From positions 1-5,978 of the forward strand of contig CALZKX010000306.1 in NCBI GenBank assembly GCA_945788155.1: 5,978 nt of DNA, written 5' to 3'. Both the position numbers and the translations under genes were made by a program. Below, one piece after another: positions 1 through 5,978 of the stretch. Source of the stretch: an uncultured Flavobacteriaceae bacterium. Lineage in GTDB: Bacteria; Bacteroidota; Bacteroidia; Flavobacteriales; Flavobacteriaceae. How positions within the stretch are numbered: position 1 is the first letter of the stretch; every line of letters starts with the position of its first letter. The notes under the pieces are model-generated. The model made no database searches, had not been told where the DNA came from, and saw nothing but the letters and a program-made list of their open reading frames with translations.

Positions 1-1058
1 ACAAATTTCTGTATCCTTCAGGGCGAATTTTAGACATCTACTACAAAAACAGGGGAAGTATAGAGGGCTCCATAGAGCAGTCATTAAATTCAATCAAGGA
101 AAGCACGACCAATCTACTTAAAATCAGTACTAGTTTTAAATCTCAACTACAAGCATTGGTTGGCAATATGGAAACTCCAGAAACCAGCAAACCACTACAA
201 GACCGCTTTACAAAAGCCGTTACCTATTTTAACGAACAGACAAAGGCAACCATAGAAGAGCCATTAAAAAATCTTAGTTTTTTAACCGATAATAAAGCAA
301 TTCAAAAAGACATTGAAAAACAATTGGACACGTTGGAAGAATTATTGGAAACGAAGCTGTCCTATTTTGAAGGTTTAAAAAAAGGGTTCAGTACAGACCA
401 GTTTTTGGCTCTGAGGGCAAACGCCGTTTTCTTAGCAAAGGAGAAACCAACAAAACAACGCAAAACAATTATTGAAGGTACTACAAATGTTGAACTCTTT
501 GAACTGCTAAGGGAATTAAGAAACCAAATTGCCAACCGTGAAGATTTAGTGCATTATCAAATATTCACCCAAAAATCGCTCTATGCCATGTGTGAAATGT
601 TGCCCACTACAAAACAGGAATTGAAGGCTATTCACGGAATGGGCAAAACCAGAATTAAAAAATATGGATCTGAAATATTAAAAATTATAGTAGATTACTG
701 TGATGAGAATGATATTGAAGCCACTAATAGCGCACCAATATTTGAAGATTTAAAATCTAAAAAACAAAAAGGATATACAAAGAAAACTTCGTTAGAACTA
801 TTCAAATCAGGGAAATCCGTTCTTGAAATTGCAAAAGAACGCGACCTAACAACCAACACCATTGCTGGTCATTTGGCGAGTTTTATCCCTTCAGGTGAAG
901 TAAAAGTTACCGATTTGATTTCTGAGGAAAGCTATAATGAACTCAAAAAAATCATCCCTGAAAAACAATTTGAAAGTCTATCCGATTTAAAAAATCAACT
1001 GGATGATAAATATTCTTATGGTGAAATTCGCTTGGTTTTAGAAGATTTAAAGAACTAA
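1..1058 (+). CDS. C-terminal part of a probable DNA helicase (HRDC + helicase-type HTH domains), 5' end outside window
   Basis: The reading frame is open from the first full codon at position 3 to the TAA at 1056-1058, giving 351 visible residues, so this is the tail of a longer protein. A TTG at 156 could be mistaken for a start, but the frame continues unbroken upstream of it. Visible residues 1-150 are charged, Lys/Glu-rich and mostly helical-looking. Residues about 162-235 look like an HRDC nucleic-acid-binding domain, with the pattern HYQIF...LP.T...L..I.GMG..R..KYG. Residues about 259-349 resemble the helicase helix-turn-helix domain (HTH_40 type), with the pattern TSLELFKSGKSVLEIA...LT..TI.GHL. 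In Bacteroidota this pair commonly ends PIF1/RecD-like or RecQ-like helicases that unwind DNA in repair or recombination. The ATPase motor is not in view, so helicase activity is inferred. I see no RQC winged-helix before the HRDC, which mildly favours the PIF1/RecD-like form. The gene converges on the acyl-CoA dehydrogenase gene. Confidence 0.8.
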   Translation, partial: KFLYPSGRILDIYYKNRGSIEGSIEQSLNSIKESTTNLLKISTSFKSQLQALVGNMETPETSKPLQDRFTKAVTYFNEQTKATIEEPLKNLSFLTDNKAIQKDIEKQLDTLEELLETKLSYFEGLKKGFSTDQFLALRANAVFLAKEKPTKQRKTIIEGTTNVELFELLRELRNQIANREDLVHYQIFTQKSLYAMCEMLPTTKQELKAIHGMGKTRIKKYGSEILKIIVDYCDENDIEATNSAPIFEDLKSKKQKGYTKKTSLELFKSGKSVLEIAKERDLTTNTIAGHLASFIPSGEVKVTDLISEESYNELKKIIPEKQFESLSDLKNQLDDKYSYGEIRLVLEDLKN

Positions 1059-1059
1059 A

Positions 1060-1092
1060 AAAGACTTTAAAAGCGAAGCTAATAAAGTCTTT
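1060..1092. terminator. Bidirectional terminator between convergent genes
   Basis: A perfect 10-bp inverted repeat, AAAGACTTTA at 1060-1069 and TAAAGTCTTT at 1083-1092, flanks a 13-nt loop. The loop can itself form a small AGC-GAA-GCT hairpin at 1072-1080. It begins two bases after the helicase stop codon and lies 22 bases from the dehydrogenase stop codon, in the only gap between the two converging genes. On the minus strand the right-hand stem arm runs into further T residues (complement of A1057-A1059), as in an intrinsic terminator. On the plus strand the downstream tract is AT-rich with only short T runs. The stem is AT-rich, so its strength is uncertain. Confidence 0.65.
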
Positions 1093-1114
1093 AATTATCT
1101 GTTTATTTCTAAGT

Positions 1115-2257
1115 TTATCCTTTAATAACTCCTCTCGAAATCACAATTTTCTGAATCTCAGAAGTGCCTTCATAAATTTGAGTAATCTTAGCGTCTCGCA
1201 TCATGCGTTCCACATGGTATTCTTTAACGAAACCATTTCCGCCATGTATTTGTACAGCCTCAACAGTATGTGTCATTGCCACTTGTGAAGCATACAATTT
1301 AGCCATAGCACTTGACATATCATAATTATTTCCCTGGTCTTTATCCCATGCAGCTTTCATTACAAGCATTCTTGCAGCTTCAATTTCAGTATGCATATCT
1401 GCAAGCTTAAAAGCGATAGCTTGATGGTTGCAAATTTCTGTACCAAAAGCTTTACGTTCTTTAGAATATTTTAACGCCAACTCATAAGCTCCCGAAGCAA
1501 TCCCTAAAGCTTGAGCGGCAATACCAATTCGTCCACCCGATAATGTTTTCATGGCGAATTTAAAACCAAAACCATCGTCACCAATCCTATTTTCTTTAGG
1601 CACTTTTACATCGTTAAACTGAAGTGTATGTGTGTCGCTTCCTCTAATTCCTAGTTTATCTTCTTTTGGCCCAATATCAAATCCTTCCATGCCTTTTTCA
1701 ACAATAAACGCATTAATGCCTTTATGACCTTTATCTTTATCTGTTTGAGCTATTACTAAATAAACATCACTTCTTCCACCATTTGTAATCCAGTTTTTGG
1801 TACCATTTAACACATAATAATCACCATTGTCAATAGCAGTCGTTTTTTGTGAAGTCGCATCACTTCCAGCTTCTGGTTCACTTAAGCAAAACGCTCCAAC
1901 AAATTCACCAGTTGCCAATTTTGTTAAGTATTTTTGTTTTTGTTCTTCACTTCCAAAAGCTTCCAACCCATAGCATACAAGAGAATTATTTACCGAAACA
2001 ATTACCGATGCTGATGCATCTATTTTTGATAATTCTTCCATAATCAATACATAGGAAATAGCATCCATACCACTTCCTCCATATTTTGGGTCAACCATAA
2101 TTCCTAAGAAACCAAGTTCGCCCATTTTTTTTACTAATTCATCTGGGAATTTTTGTTTTTCATCGCGCTCTATAACGCCTGGGAGTAATTCTGTTTGAGC
2201 AAAATCTCTTGCTGCATCACGAACCATTATATGTTCTTCGGTAAGGCTAAAATTCAT
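1115..2257 (-). CDS. Acyl-CoA dehydrogenase (short-chain/branched-chain type)
   Basis: This 380-residue flavoprotein would oxidise an acyl-CoA to the trans-2-enoyl-CoA, passing electrons from FAD to electron-transfer flavoprotein in the cytoplasm. It serves fatty-acid beta-oxidation or branched-chain amino acid breakdown. Length and domain order fit the family: a helical N-terminal domain (about 1-115), a beta domain (about 120-230) and a helical C-terminal domain (about 235-380). Both family signatures are present: CLSEPEAGSDATS at 124-136 and a QIHGGNGF...ERMMRD pattern at 336-355. The glutamate of YEGTSEIQ, E363, sits where short-chain and butyryl-CoA dehydrogenases carry the catalytic base. 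The start at ATG 2255-2257 gives the usual family N-terminus (FSLTEEH) and lies about 30 nt below a good promoter. There is no Shine-Dalgarno sequence, as is typical of the phylum. The gene is transcribed alone, divergently from anmK. Chain-length preference cannot be read from the sequence; a butyryl-CoA or isovaleryl/2-methylbutyryl-CoA substrate is plausible. Confidence 0.93.
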   Translation of the reverse strand: MNFSLTEEHIMVRDAARDFAQTELLPGVIERDEKQKFPDELVKKMGELGFLGIMVDPKYGGSGMDAISYVLIMEELSKIDASASVIVSVNNSLVCYGLEAFGSEEQKQKYLTKLATGEFVGAFCLSEPEAGSDATSQKTTAIDNGDYYVLNGTKNWITNGGRSDVYLVIAQTDKDKGHKGINAFIVEKGMEGFDIGPKEDKLGIRGSDTHTLQFNDVKVPKENRIGDDGFGFKFAMKTLSGGRIGIAAQALGIASGAYELALKYSKERKAFGTEICNHQAIAFKLADMHTEIEAARMLVMKAAWDKDQGNNYDMSSAMAKLYASQVAMTHTVEAVQIHGGNGFVKEYHVERMMRDAKITQIYEGTSEIQKIVISRGVIKG

Positions 2258-2294
2258 TATTATAAGTTATTGCTTAATTGATAAGAAATGTATG

Positions 2295-2325
2295 CAAAGA
2301 TAAAGTTTTATTGCATTTTTTTCAA
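2295..2325 (-). promoter_or_regulatory. Bacteroidota-type promoter for the acyl-CoA dehydrogenase gene
   Basis: Read on the minus strand, TATCTTTG (2302 down to 2295) matches the Bacteroidota -7 consensus TAnnTTTG exactly. A TTG (2325 down to 2323) lies 20 nt upstream, near the usual spacing for the -33 element. The predicted transcript start is near 2288-2290, leaving a leader of about 30 nt before the ATG at 2257. The -33 TTG falls inside an 11-bp odd palindrome, TTCAA-T-TTGAA (2321-2331), which could be an operator half-site pair or chance. Confidence 0.6.
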
Positions 2326-2343
2326 TTTGAATACATATTTTTA
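2311..2343 (+). promoter_or_regulatory. Weak candidate promoter for anmK
   Basis: On the plus strand TATTTTTA (2336-2343) matches TAnnTTTG except for the last base, and a TTG at 2311-2313 lies 22 nt upstream, slightly longer than ideal. If used, transcription would begin within a few bases of the anmK ATG at 2350, giving an almost leaderless message. This site interleaves with the opposite-strand promoter. Support is weak and the true start could lie further upstream. Confidence 0.25.
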
Positions 2344-2349
2344 CAGTAT

Positions 2350-3414
2350 ATGATAAAATCTAAATACAAGGTTATTGGTGTGATGTCTGGAACATCTCTA
2401 GATGGTTTAGATTTAGCGTATATTGAATTTAGTTTTGATAATTCTTGGTCTTTTAAAATAATTAAGGCAGAAACGATTGGTTACCCAAACAAATGGGATG
2501 AAATTCTAAAAAACCTTGTTTTAAACTCATTCGATGAATTAGAGAAAATTGATAAAGACTACACTATTTATTTAGCTTCAACAATCAACGATTTTATAAA
2601 AAAAAATAAGATTGTCGAGTTGGACGCTGTTTGTTCTCATGGTCATACAGCATTACACCAACCTAGTAAAAAACTGACCTATCAAATAGGAAACCTAAGC
2701 GAACTGAGTAAGTTAATTGAAAAAAAAGTTATTTGTGATTTTCGAGTTCAGGACGTTGAACTTGGAGGGCAAGGAGCGCCTTTAGTGCCTATTGGAGATG
2801 ATTTGCTTTTTTATAAGTATGACTATTGTTTGAACCTTGGAGGCTTTGCAAATGTGTCAACTAAAGTCAATTCTGCTAGAATAGCTTATGATATTTGTCC
2901 ACTAAATATTGTATTGAACCATTATGCAATAAAGTTTGGACATAATTTTGATGAAAATGGAAAAATAGCAGCTACAGGAAACATTAATAGCCAATTGTTA
3001 AAAGCATTAAATCAATTGGAGTTTTACAAATCAAGCCCTCCAAAATCTCTGGGCTTAGAATGGGTTAATAAAACTATTTTCCCTTTAATTGGTTTTTATC
3101 AATTAAGTATTAAAGATGTTTTAAGGACTTTTGTAGAGCATTCGGCTTTTCAAATAGCTTTAGAAATAAACAAAACCAAAAATGCATCAGCTCTTATAAC
3201 TGGAGGTGGAGTTTATAACTTATTTTTGATGGATAGAATTAAGCAACTAACATACAACTCAATTATAGTTCCTTCAAAAAAGTTGATCGAATACAAAGAA
3301 GCTTTAATTTTTGGATTGCTTGGAGTTCTTAAATTACGAGGAGAGAACAACTGTTTAAGTAGTGTCACAGGCGCAAAGAGAGACCATAGTTCTGGAAAAA
3401 CCTATAATCCTTAA
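2350..3414 (+). CDS. anmK: Anhydro-N-acetylmuramic acid kinase (AnmK)
   Basis: AnmK hydrolyses the 1,6-anhydro ring of anhydroMurNAc from cell-wall turnover and phosphorylates it to MurNAc-6-phosphate with ATP, in the cytoplasm. The ATG at 2350 gives 354 residues, the family length, with the N-terminal phosphate loop VMSGTSLDGLD at residues 12-22. A TTG at 2278 would extend the frame by 24 residues, but that stretch holds the divergent promoter and resembles no family sequence. Further landmarks in order are SHGHTALHQP, DFRVQDVELGGQGAPLVP, LNLGGFANVS, YDICPLN, PPKSLGLEW.N, TGGGVYN and the C-terminal SVTGAKR. Aligned with Pseudomonas AnmK, D181 in YDICPLN corresponds to the catalytic base D182. 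The loop differs from the proteobacterial DxGPGN by losing both glycines. No murQ (the next enzyme, the MurNAc-6-P etherase) lies in the window. The dehydrogenase gene follows after 74 bp. Confidence 0.93.
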   Translation: MIKSKYKVIGVMSGTSLDGLDLAYIEFSFDNSWSFKIIKAETIGYPNKWDEILKNLVLNSFDELEKIDKDYTIYLASTINDFIKKNKIVELDAVCSHGHTALHQPSKKLTYQIGNLSELSKLIEKKVICDFRVQDVELGGQGAPLVPIGDDLLFYKYDYCLNLGGFANVSTKVNSARIAYDICPLNIVLNHYAIKFGHNFDENGKIAATGNINSQLLKALNQLEFYKSSPPKSLGLEWVNKTIFPLIGFYQLSIKDVLRTFVEHSAFQIALEINKTKNASALITGGGVYNLFLMDRIKQLTYNSIIVPSKKLIEYKEALIFGLLGVLKLRGENNCLSSVTGAKRDHSSGKTYNP

Positions 3415-3452
3415 ATTTATTATTATTTTAAAGTAAAACATATTTAGTTTTT

Positions 3453-3460
3453 TATATTTG
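3453..3460 (+). promoter_or_regulatory. Candidate -7 element for the amino acid dehydrogenase-nhaD transcript
   Basis: TATATTTG matches the Bacteroidota -7 consensus TAnnTTTG exactly and lies 28 bp before the ATG at 3489, which suggests a start near 3466-3468 and a leader of about 20 nt. The -33 element is poor: the nearest candidate is TTTA at 3427-3430, 22 nt upstream. The site sits in the 74-bp gap after anmK, so the downstream genes probably have their own promoter even if some anmK transcripts read through. Confidence 0.5.
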
Positions 3461-3470
3461 TTTATAAACA
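3459..3470. repeat. 12-bp perfect palindrome over the predicted transcription start
   Basis: TGTTTATAAACA is its own reverse complement and does not extend further on either side. It overlaps the last two bases of the -7 element and the predicted start point, the position of a repressor operator. Several 12-bp perfect palindromes are expected by chance in AT-rich DNA of this length, so location is the only argument for function. Confidence 0.3.
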
Positions 3471-3488
3471 TCTCCCTAACTAATATTA

Positions 3489-4715
3489 ATGAAAGAATTA
3501 CTTCAGAAGTACGAAAATAAAACTCCAGAAATAGTATTTAATTGGAAAGATCCAGAAACCGAAGCTGAGGGCTGGACAGTTATAAACTCATTACGAGGTG
3601 GTGCAGCAGGAGGAGGCACTAGAATGCGAAAAGGACTAGATATGAATGAAGTATTATCTTTGGCAAAAACCATGGAAATTAAGTTTACTGTTTCTGGACC
3701 AGCTATTGGAGGCGCAAAATCTGGCATTAATTTCGACCCCAAAGATCCTCGTAAAAAAGGCGTTTTGGAGCGTTGGTACAAAGCTGTTTCACCTTTATTG
3801 AAAAGCTATTACGGAACAGGAGGTGACTTAAATGTTGATGAAATTCATGAAGTGATTCCAATTACTGAAGAATCTGGAGTATGGCATCCTCAAGAAGGTG
3901 TTTTTAATGGTCATTTTAAACCAACCGAAGCCGACAAAATTAACCGCATTGGTCAATTACGGCATGGCGTTATAAAAGTGATTGAAAATCAAGACTACTC
4001 TCCTGATGTGTCAAGAAAATTCACAATTGCAGATATGATTACAGGATTTGGTGTTGCTATAGCAGTTAAACACTATTATGATATTTATGGAGGCTCCATA
4101 GTTGGAAAACGAGCAGTTGTACAAGGTTTTGGTAATGTTGGAGCCGCTGCCGCTTTTTATTTAGCACAAATGGGAGCCAAAGTAGTTGGGATTATAGATG
4201 CCGTTGGAGGACTTATAAATGAAGATGGATTTACTTTTGAAGAAATTACTGGTCTCTTTCTTGAAAAAACAGGAAATACCCTTGAAAGTGAAAATTTAAT
4301 TCCATTTAAAGAAACCAATGAAAAAATTTGGTCACTGGAAACCGAAATATTTGCACCTTGTGCCGCATCTAGATTAATAACAAAAGAACAAATTGACACT
4401 ATGATAGAAAGTGGTTTAGAAGTTATTTCTTGTGGAGCCAACGTGCCATTTGCCGATAAAGAAATTTTCTTTGGATCTATTATGGAATTTACAGATAGTA
4501 AGGTGAGCCTTATTCCAGATTTTATTTCAAATTGTGGAATGGCTCGTGTATTTGCCTACTTCATGGAGCGACGAGTAGAGATGACAGATGACGCAATTTT
4601 TGATGATACGTCAAATATAATTAAGTCTGCAATTCAAAACATATATGACCACAACCATCATAAAACCGAATTAAGCAAAACCGCCTTCACTTTAGCATTA
4701 AGTGAACTTATATAA
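3489..4715 (+). CDS. Glu/Leu/Phe/Val dehydrogenase family amino acid dehydrogenase
   Basis: This 408-residue enzyme should reversibly deaminate an L-amino acid to its 2-oxo acid and ammonium with NAD(P)+, in the cytoplasm. The N-terminal substrate domain has a glycine-rich loop RGGAAGGGTRM (36-46), K65 in MEIK, K77 in GGAKSGI and D113 in GGDLNVDEI. K65 and K77 are exactly 12 apart, as are K113 and K125 of clostridial glutamate dehydrogenase, and D113 matches its catalytic D165. The ITGFGV motif (184-189) leads into the Rossmann domain with GFGNVG (213-218), and D237 ends the second strand. Later conserved parts are APCAAS (289-294), CGANVP (315-320) and IPDFISNCGMA (342-352). The start is the only in-frame ATG before residue 46. 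Residues about 129-150 form a longer loop than the usual TGxxxGKP segment. The amino acid used is not readable; glutamate, leucine and valine are all possible, and cofactor preference is likewise open. nhaD follows after 17 bp. Confidence 0.88.
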   Translation: MKELLQKYENKTPEIVFNWKDPETEAEGWTVINSLRGGAAGGGTRMRKGLDMNEVLSLAKTMEIKFTVSGPAIGGAKSGINFDPKDPRKKGVLERWYKAVSPLLKSYYGTGGDLNVDEIHEVIPITEESGVWHPQEGVFNGHFKPTEADKINRIGQLRHGVIKVIENQDYSPDVSRKFTIADMITGFGVAIAVKHYYDIYGGSIVGKRAVVQGFGNVGAAAAFYLAQMGAKVVGIIDAVGGLINEDGFTFEEITGLFLEKTGNTLESENLIPFKETNEKIWSLETEIFAPCAASRLITKEQIDTMIESGLEVISCGANVPFADKEIFFGSIMEFTDSKVSLIPDFISNCGMARVFAYFMERRVEMTDDAIFDDTSNIIKSAIQNIYDHNHHKTELSKTAFTLALSELI

Positions 4716-4732
4716 TTAAAAATCAACAACAC

Positions 4733-5978
4733 ATGGAAGCAGTAATTATCATTGTATTTGTAGTGGGCTATTTAGCCATAACTTTAGAACATAATATAAA
4801 AATTGACAAGCTCATTCCAGCTTTGGTCATGATGGCTGTCAGTTGGGCTTTAATTTCTTTGGGGCTTGATAGCTTTACCCAATGGTTCGATTCTGAAAAC
4901 CATGGCTTAGTAAATGGGTTTAAGGATTTACCACTCGAAACAATAATCCCTGAACATGGTGGAGAGGTTAACTCAAAAACACTATTGATGGAAAATACTT
5001 TATTGCATCATTTAGGTAAAACGGCCGAAATTTTAGTGTTCTTATTAGGCGCAATGACGATTGTTGAAATAATCGATTACTTTGATGGTTTTTCAACCAT
5101 TAAAAGTTTCATTAAAACAAAAAAGAAAACAAAAATCCTTTGGATATTTGCCATTTTAGCTTTTATTCTATCTGCAATCATCGATAACCTTACAGCTACA
5201 ATTGTTCTTATTTCAATTCTACAAAAAATAGTAAAGGACAGAAGTGTTCGTATATGGTATGCAGGTTTAATAATTATTGCAGCAAATGCAGGCGGAGCAT
5301 GGTCGCCAATTGGAGATGTTACAACCACCATGTTATGGATTGGTAACAAGGTTAGTACTGGACACTTAATAGGTTACCTATTATTACCGTCGTTTGTTTG
5401 TATGGCAGTACCAACATTAATTGCATCGTTTTTACCTGCTTTTAAGGGACACCTCGAAATTGAAGAAAACGATAACGATGCTCCCAAAAGTAAGTTTGGT
5501 CCAACCATGTTGTTTTTAGGTTTAGCCGCTATTGTTTCTGTGCCAATATTTAAGGTAGTCACACATTTACCACCTTATGTTGGTATGATGTTAGCTTTAG
5601 GTGTTGTGGCCATTTTTGCCGAAGTATATAGTAATTCTAAATTTAGTTTAACTGTTATAGACAATAAAGAAAGTGCAGACCATGCACACCACAGTCCTGT
5701 ACACCATTCTTTATCAAAAATAGAATTACCAAGTATTTTATTTTTCTTAGGTATTTTAATGGCAGTAGCAGCGTTGGAGTCTCTTGGAATTTTATTCGAT
5801 TTCGCAATAACTTTAAAGGAGACAACACCTATGCTAGGCACCGAATTACAAGGCGAGGGCGTCTCAGATTTAGTGATTTTAGCTTTGGGTGTAGGTTCTG
5901 CGGTTATCGATAATGTGCCATTGGTTGCAGCCAGTTTAGGCATGTTCTCTGAACCACTGGATAATGAGCTATGGCACT
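4733..5978 (+). CDS. nhaD: Na+/H+ antiporter, NhaD family (3' end outside window)
   Basis: The frame is open from the ATG at 4733 to the right edge, giving 415 residues without a stop. This inner-membrane exchanger of the ion-transporter superfamily would expel Na+ (or Li+) in exchange for protons, supporting salt and pH homeostasis. The chain is strongly hydrophobic, with about ten membrane segments visible (roughly 3-20, 28-45, 97-114, 136-164, 173-190, 211-237, 257-275, 281-299, 331-350 and 378-405). Family motifs are clear: TAEILVFLLGAMTIVEIID (97-115), SAIIDNLTATIVL (147-159), ANAGGAWSPIGDVTTTMLW (184-202) and, in the second half, GVGSAVIDNVPLVAASLGMF (386-405). The paired IDN motifs (D151-N152 and D393-N394) fit the inverted-repeat plan with opposed ion-binding half-helices. 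A histidine cluster lies at 317-325 in the loop between two membrane segments. The gene begins 17 bp after the amino acid dehydrogenase stop with no Shine-Dalgarno sequence and no terminator between, so the two are probably one transcript. Confidence 0.92.
   Translation, partial: MEAVIIIVFVVGYLAITLEHNIKIDKLIPALVMMAVSWALISLGLDSFTQWFDSENHGLVNGFKDLPLETIIPEHGGEVNSKTLLMENTLLHHLGKTAEILVFLLGAMTIVEIIDYFDGFSTIKSFIKTKKKTKILWIFAILAFILSAIIDNLTATIVLISILQKIVKDRSVRIWYAGLIIIAANAGGAWSPIGDVTTTMLWIGNKVSTGHLIGYLLLPSFVCMAVPTLIASFLPAFKGHLEIEENDNDAPKSKFGPTMLFLGLAAIVSVPIFKVVTHLPPYVGMMLALGVVAIFAEVYSNSKFSLTVIDNKESADHAHHSPVHHSLSKIELPSILFFLGILMAVAALESLGILFDFAITLKETTPMLGTELQGEGVSDLVILALGVGSAVIDNVPLVAASLGMFSEPLDNELWH

Noticed and set aside
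156..158. TTG as the start of the left-hand gene
   Set aside because: The same frame is open without a stop to the left edge of the window and the domain content is that of a protein tail, so the codon is internal.
1849..2043. Small plus-strand reading frame
   Set aside because: It lies wholly antisense within the well-supported acyl-CoA dehydrogenase gene and its product has no recognisable features.
2278..2349. A 24-residue N-terminal extension of AnmK from a TTG codon
   Set aside because: The stretch contains the divergent promoter, does not resemble AnmK, and the ATG at 2350 places the MSGTSLDG loop at the usual distance from the N-terminus.
3409..3432. AT-rich imperfect inverted repeat after the anmK stop codon as a terminator
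   Set aside because: The arms pair imperfectly, contain almost no G or C and overlap the stop codon, so a stable hairpin is unlikely.
3503..4441. Two minus-strand reading frames (3503-3781 and 4157-4441)
   Set aside because: Both are antisense to conserved parts of the amino acid dehydrogenase, lack plausible promoters and encode sequences resembling no family.
5077..5943. Three minus-strand reading frames
   Set aside because: They are antisense to nhaD, whose membrane segments and family motifs cover the whole region.
1..5978. Mobile element, phage, CRISPR or defence system
   Set aside because: There are no transposase or integrase genes, no direct-repeat arrays and no terminal repeats, and the complete genes are intact housekeeping families. 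The lone helicase tail is of a common chromosomal type.

Overview
The window looks like an ordinary stretch of chromosome from a marine-type member of the Bacteroidota, most likely Flavobacteriaceae. Three things point there: the AT-rich DNA, the near-absence of Shine-Dalgarno sequences before the start codons, and promoter elements of the TAnnTTTG type that is specific to this phylum. The protein families agree, especially a helicase tail carrying HRDC plus a helicase-type HTH domain and a Bacteroidota-like AnmK and amino acid dehydrogenase. The assignment is an inference from these traits, because no rRNA or other phylogenetic marker is present.

Layout from left to right: (1) The 3' part of a plus-strand gene runs in from the left edge to 1058. 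It encodes the C-terminal region of a probable DNA helicase, whose motor domain would lie outside the window. (2) A short convergent gap (1059-1114) holds a stem-loop that can serve as a terminator for both flanking genes. (3) A minus-strand acyl-CoA dehydrogenase gene occupies 1115-2257. (4) A 92-bp divergent control region (2258-2349) carries a good Bacteroidota promoter for the dehydrogenase and a weaker candidate for the opposite gene. (5) Three plus-strand genes follow: anmK (2350-3414), a Glu/Leu/Phe/Val-type amino acid dehydrogenase (3489-4715) and a NhaD-family Na+/H+ antiporter (4733 to the right edge). The antiporter gene is cut by the window end, so its stop codon is not seen.

The dehydrogenase and nhaD are only 17 bp apart with no terminator between them and are probably co-transcribed from a promoter at about 3453-3460. 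anmK is separated from them by 74 bp and may be read partly into the same transcript. Functionally this is a housekeeping neighbourhood: fatty-acid or branched-chain acyl-CoA oxidation, cell-wall recycling, amino acid deamination/amination and sodium/pH homeostasis. All the complete genes keep their expected catalytic residues.

No stretch over 300 bases lacks a gene. I found no mobile element, CRISPR array, tRNA or rRNA, and no convincing new biological system. The points worth a second look are modest: a lineage-type change in the AnmK active-site loop, an extended loop in the amino acid dehydrogenase, a histidine cluster in an NhaD loop, and a palindrome over the predicted start of the dehydrogenase-nhaD transcript.
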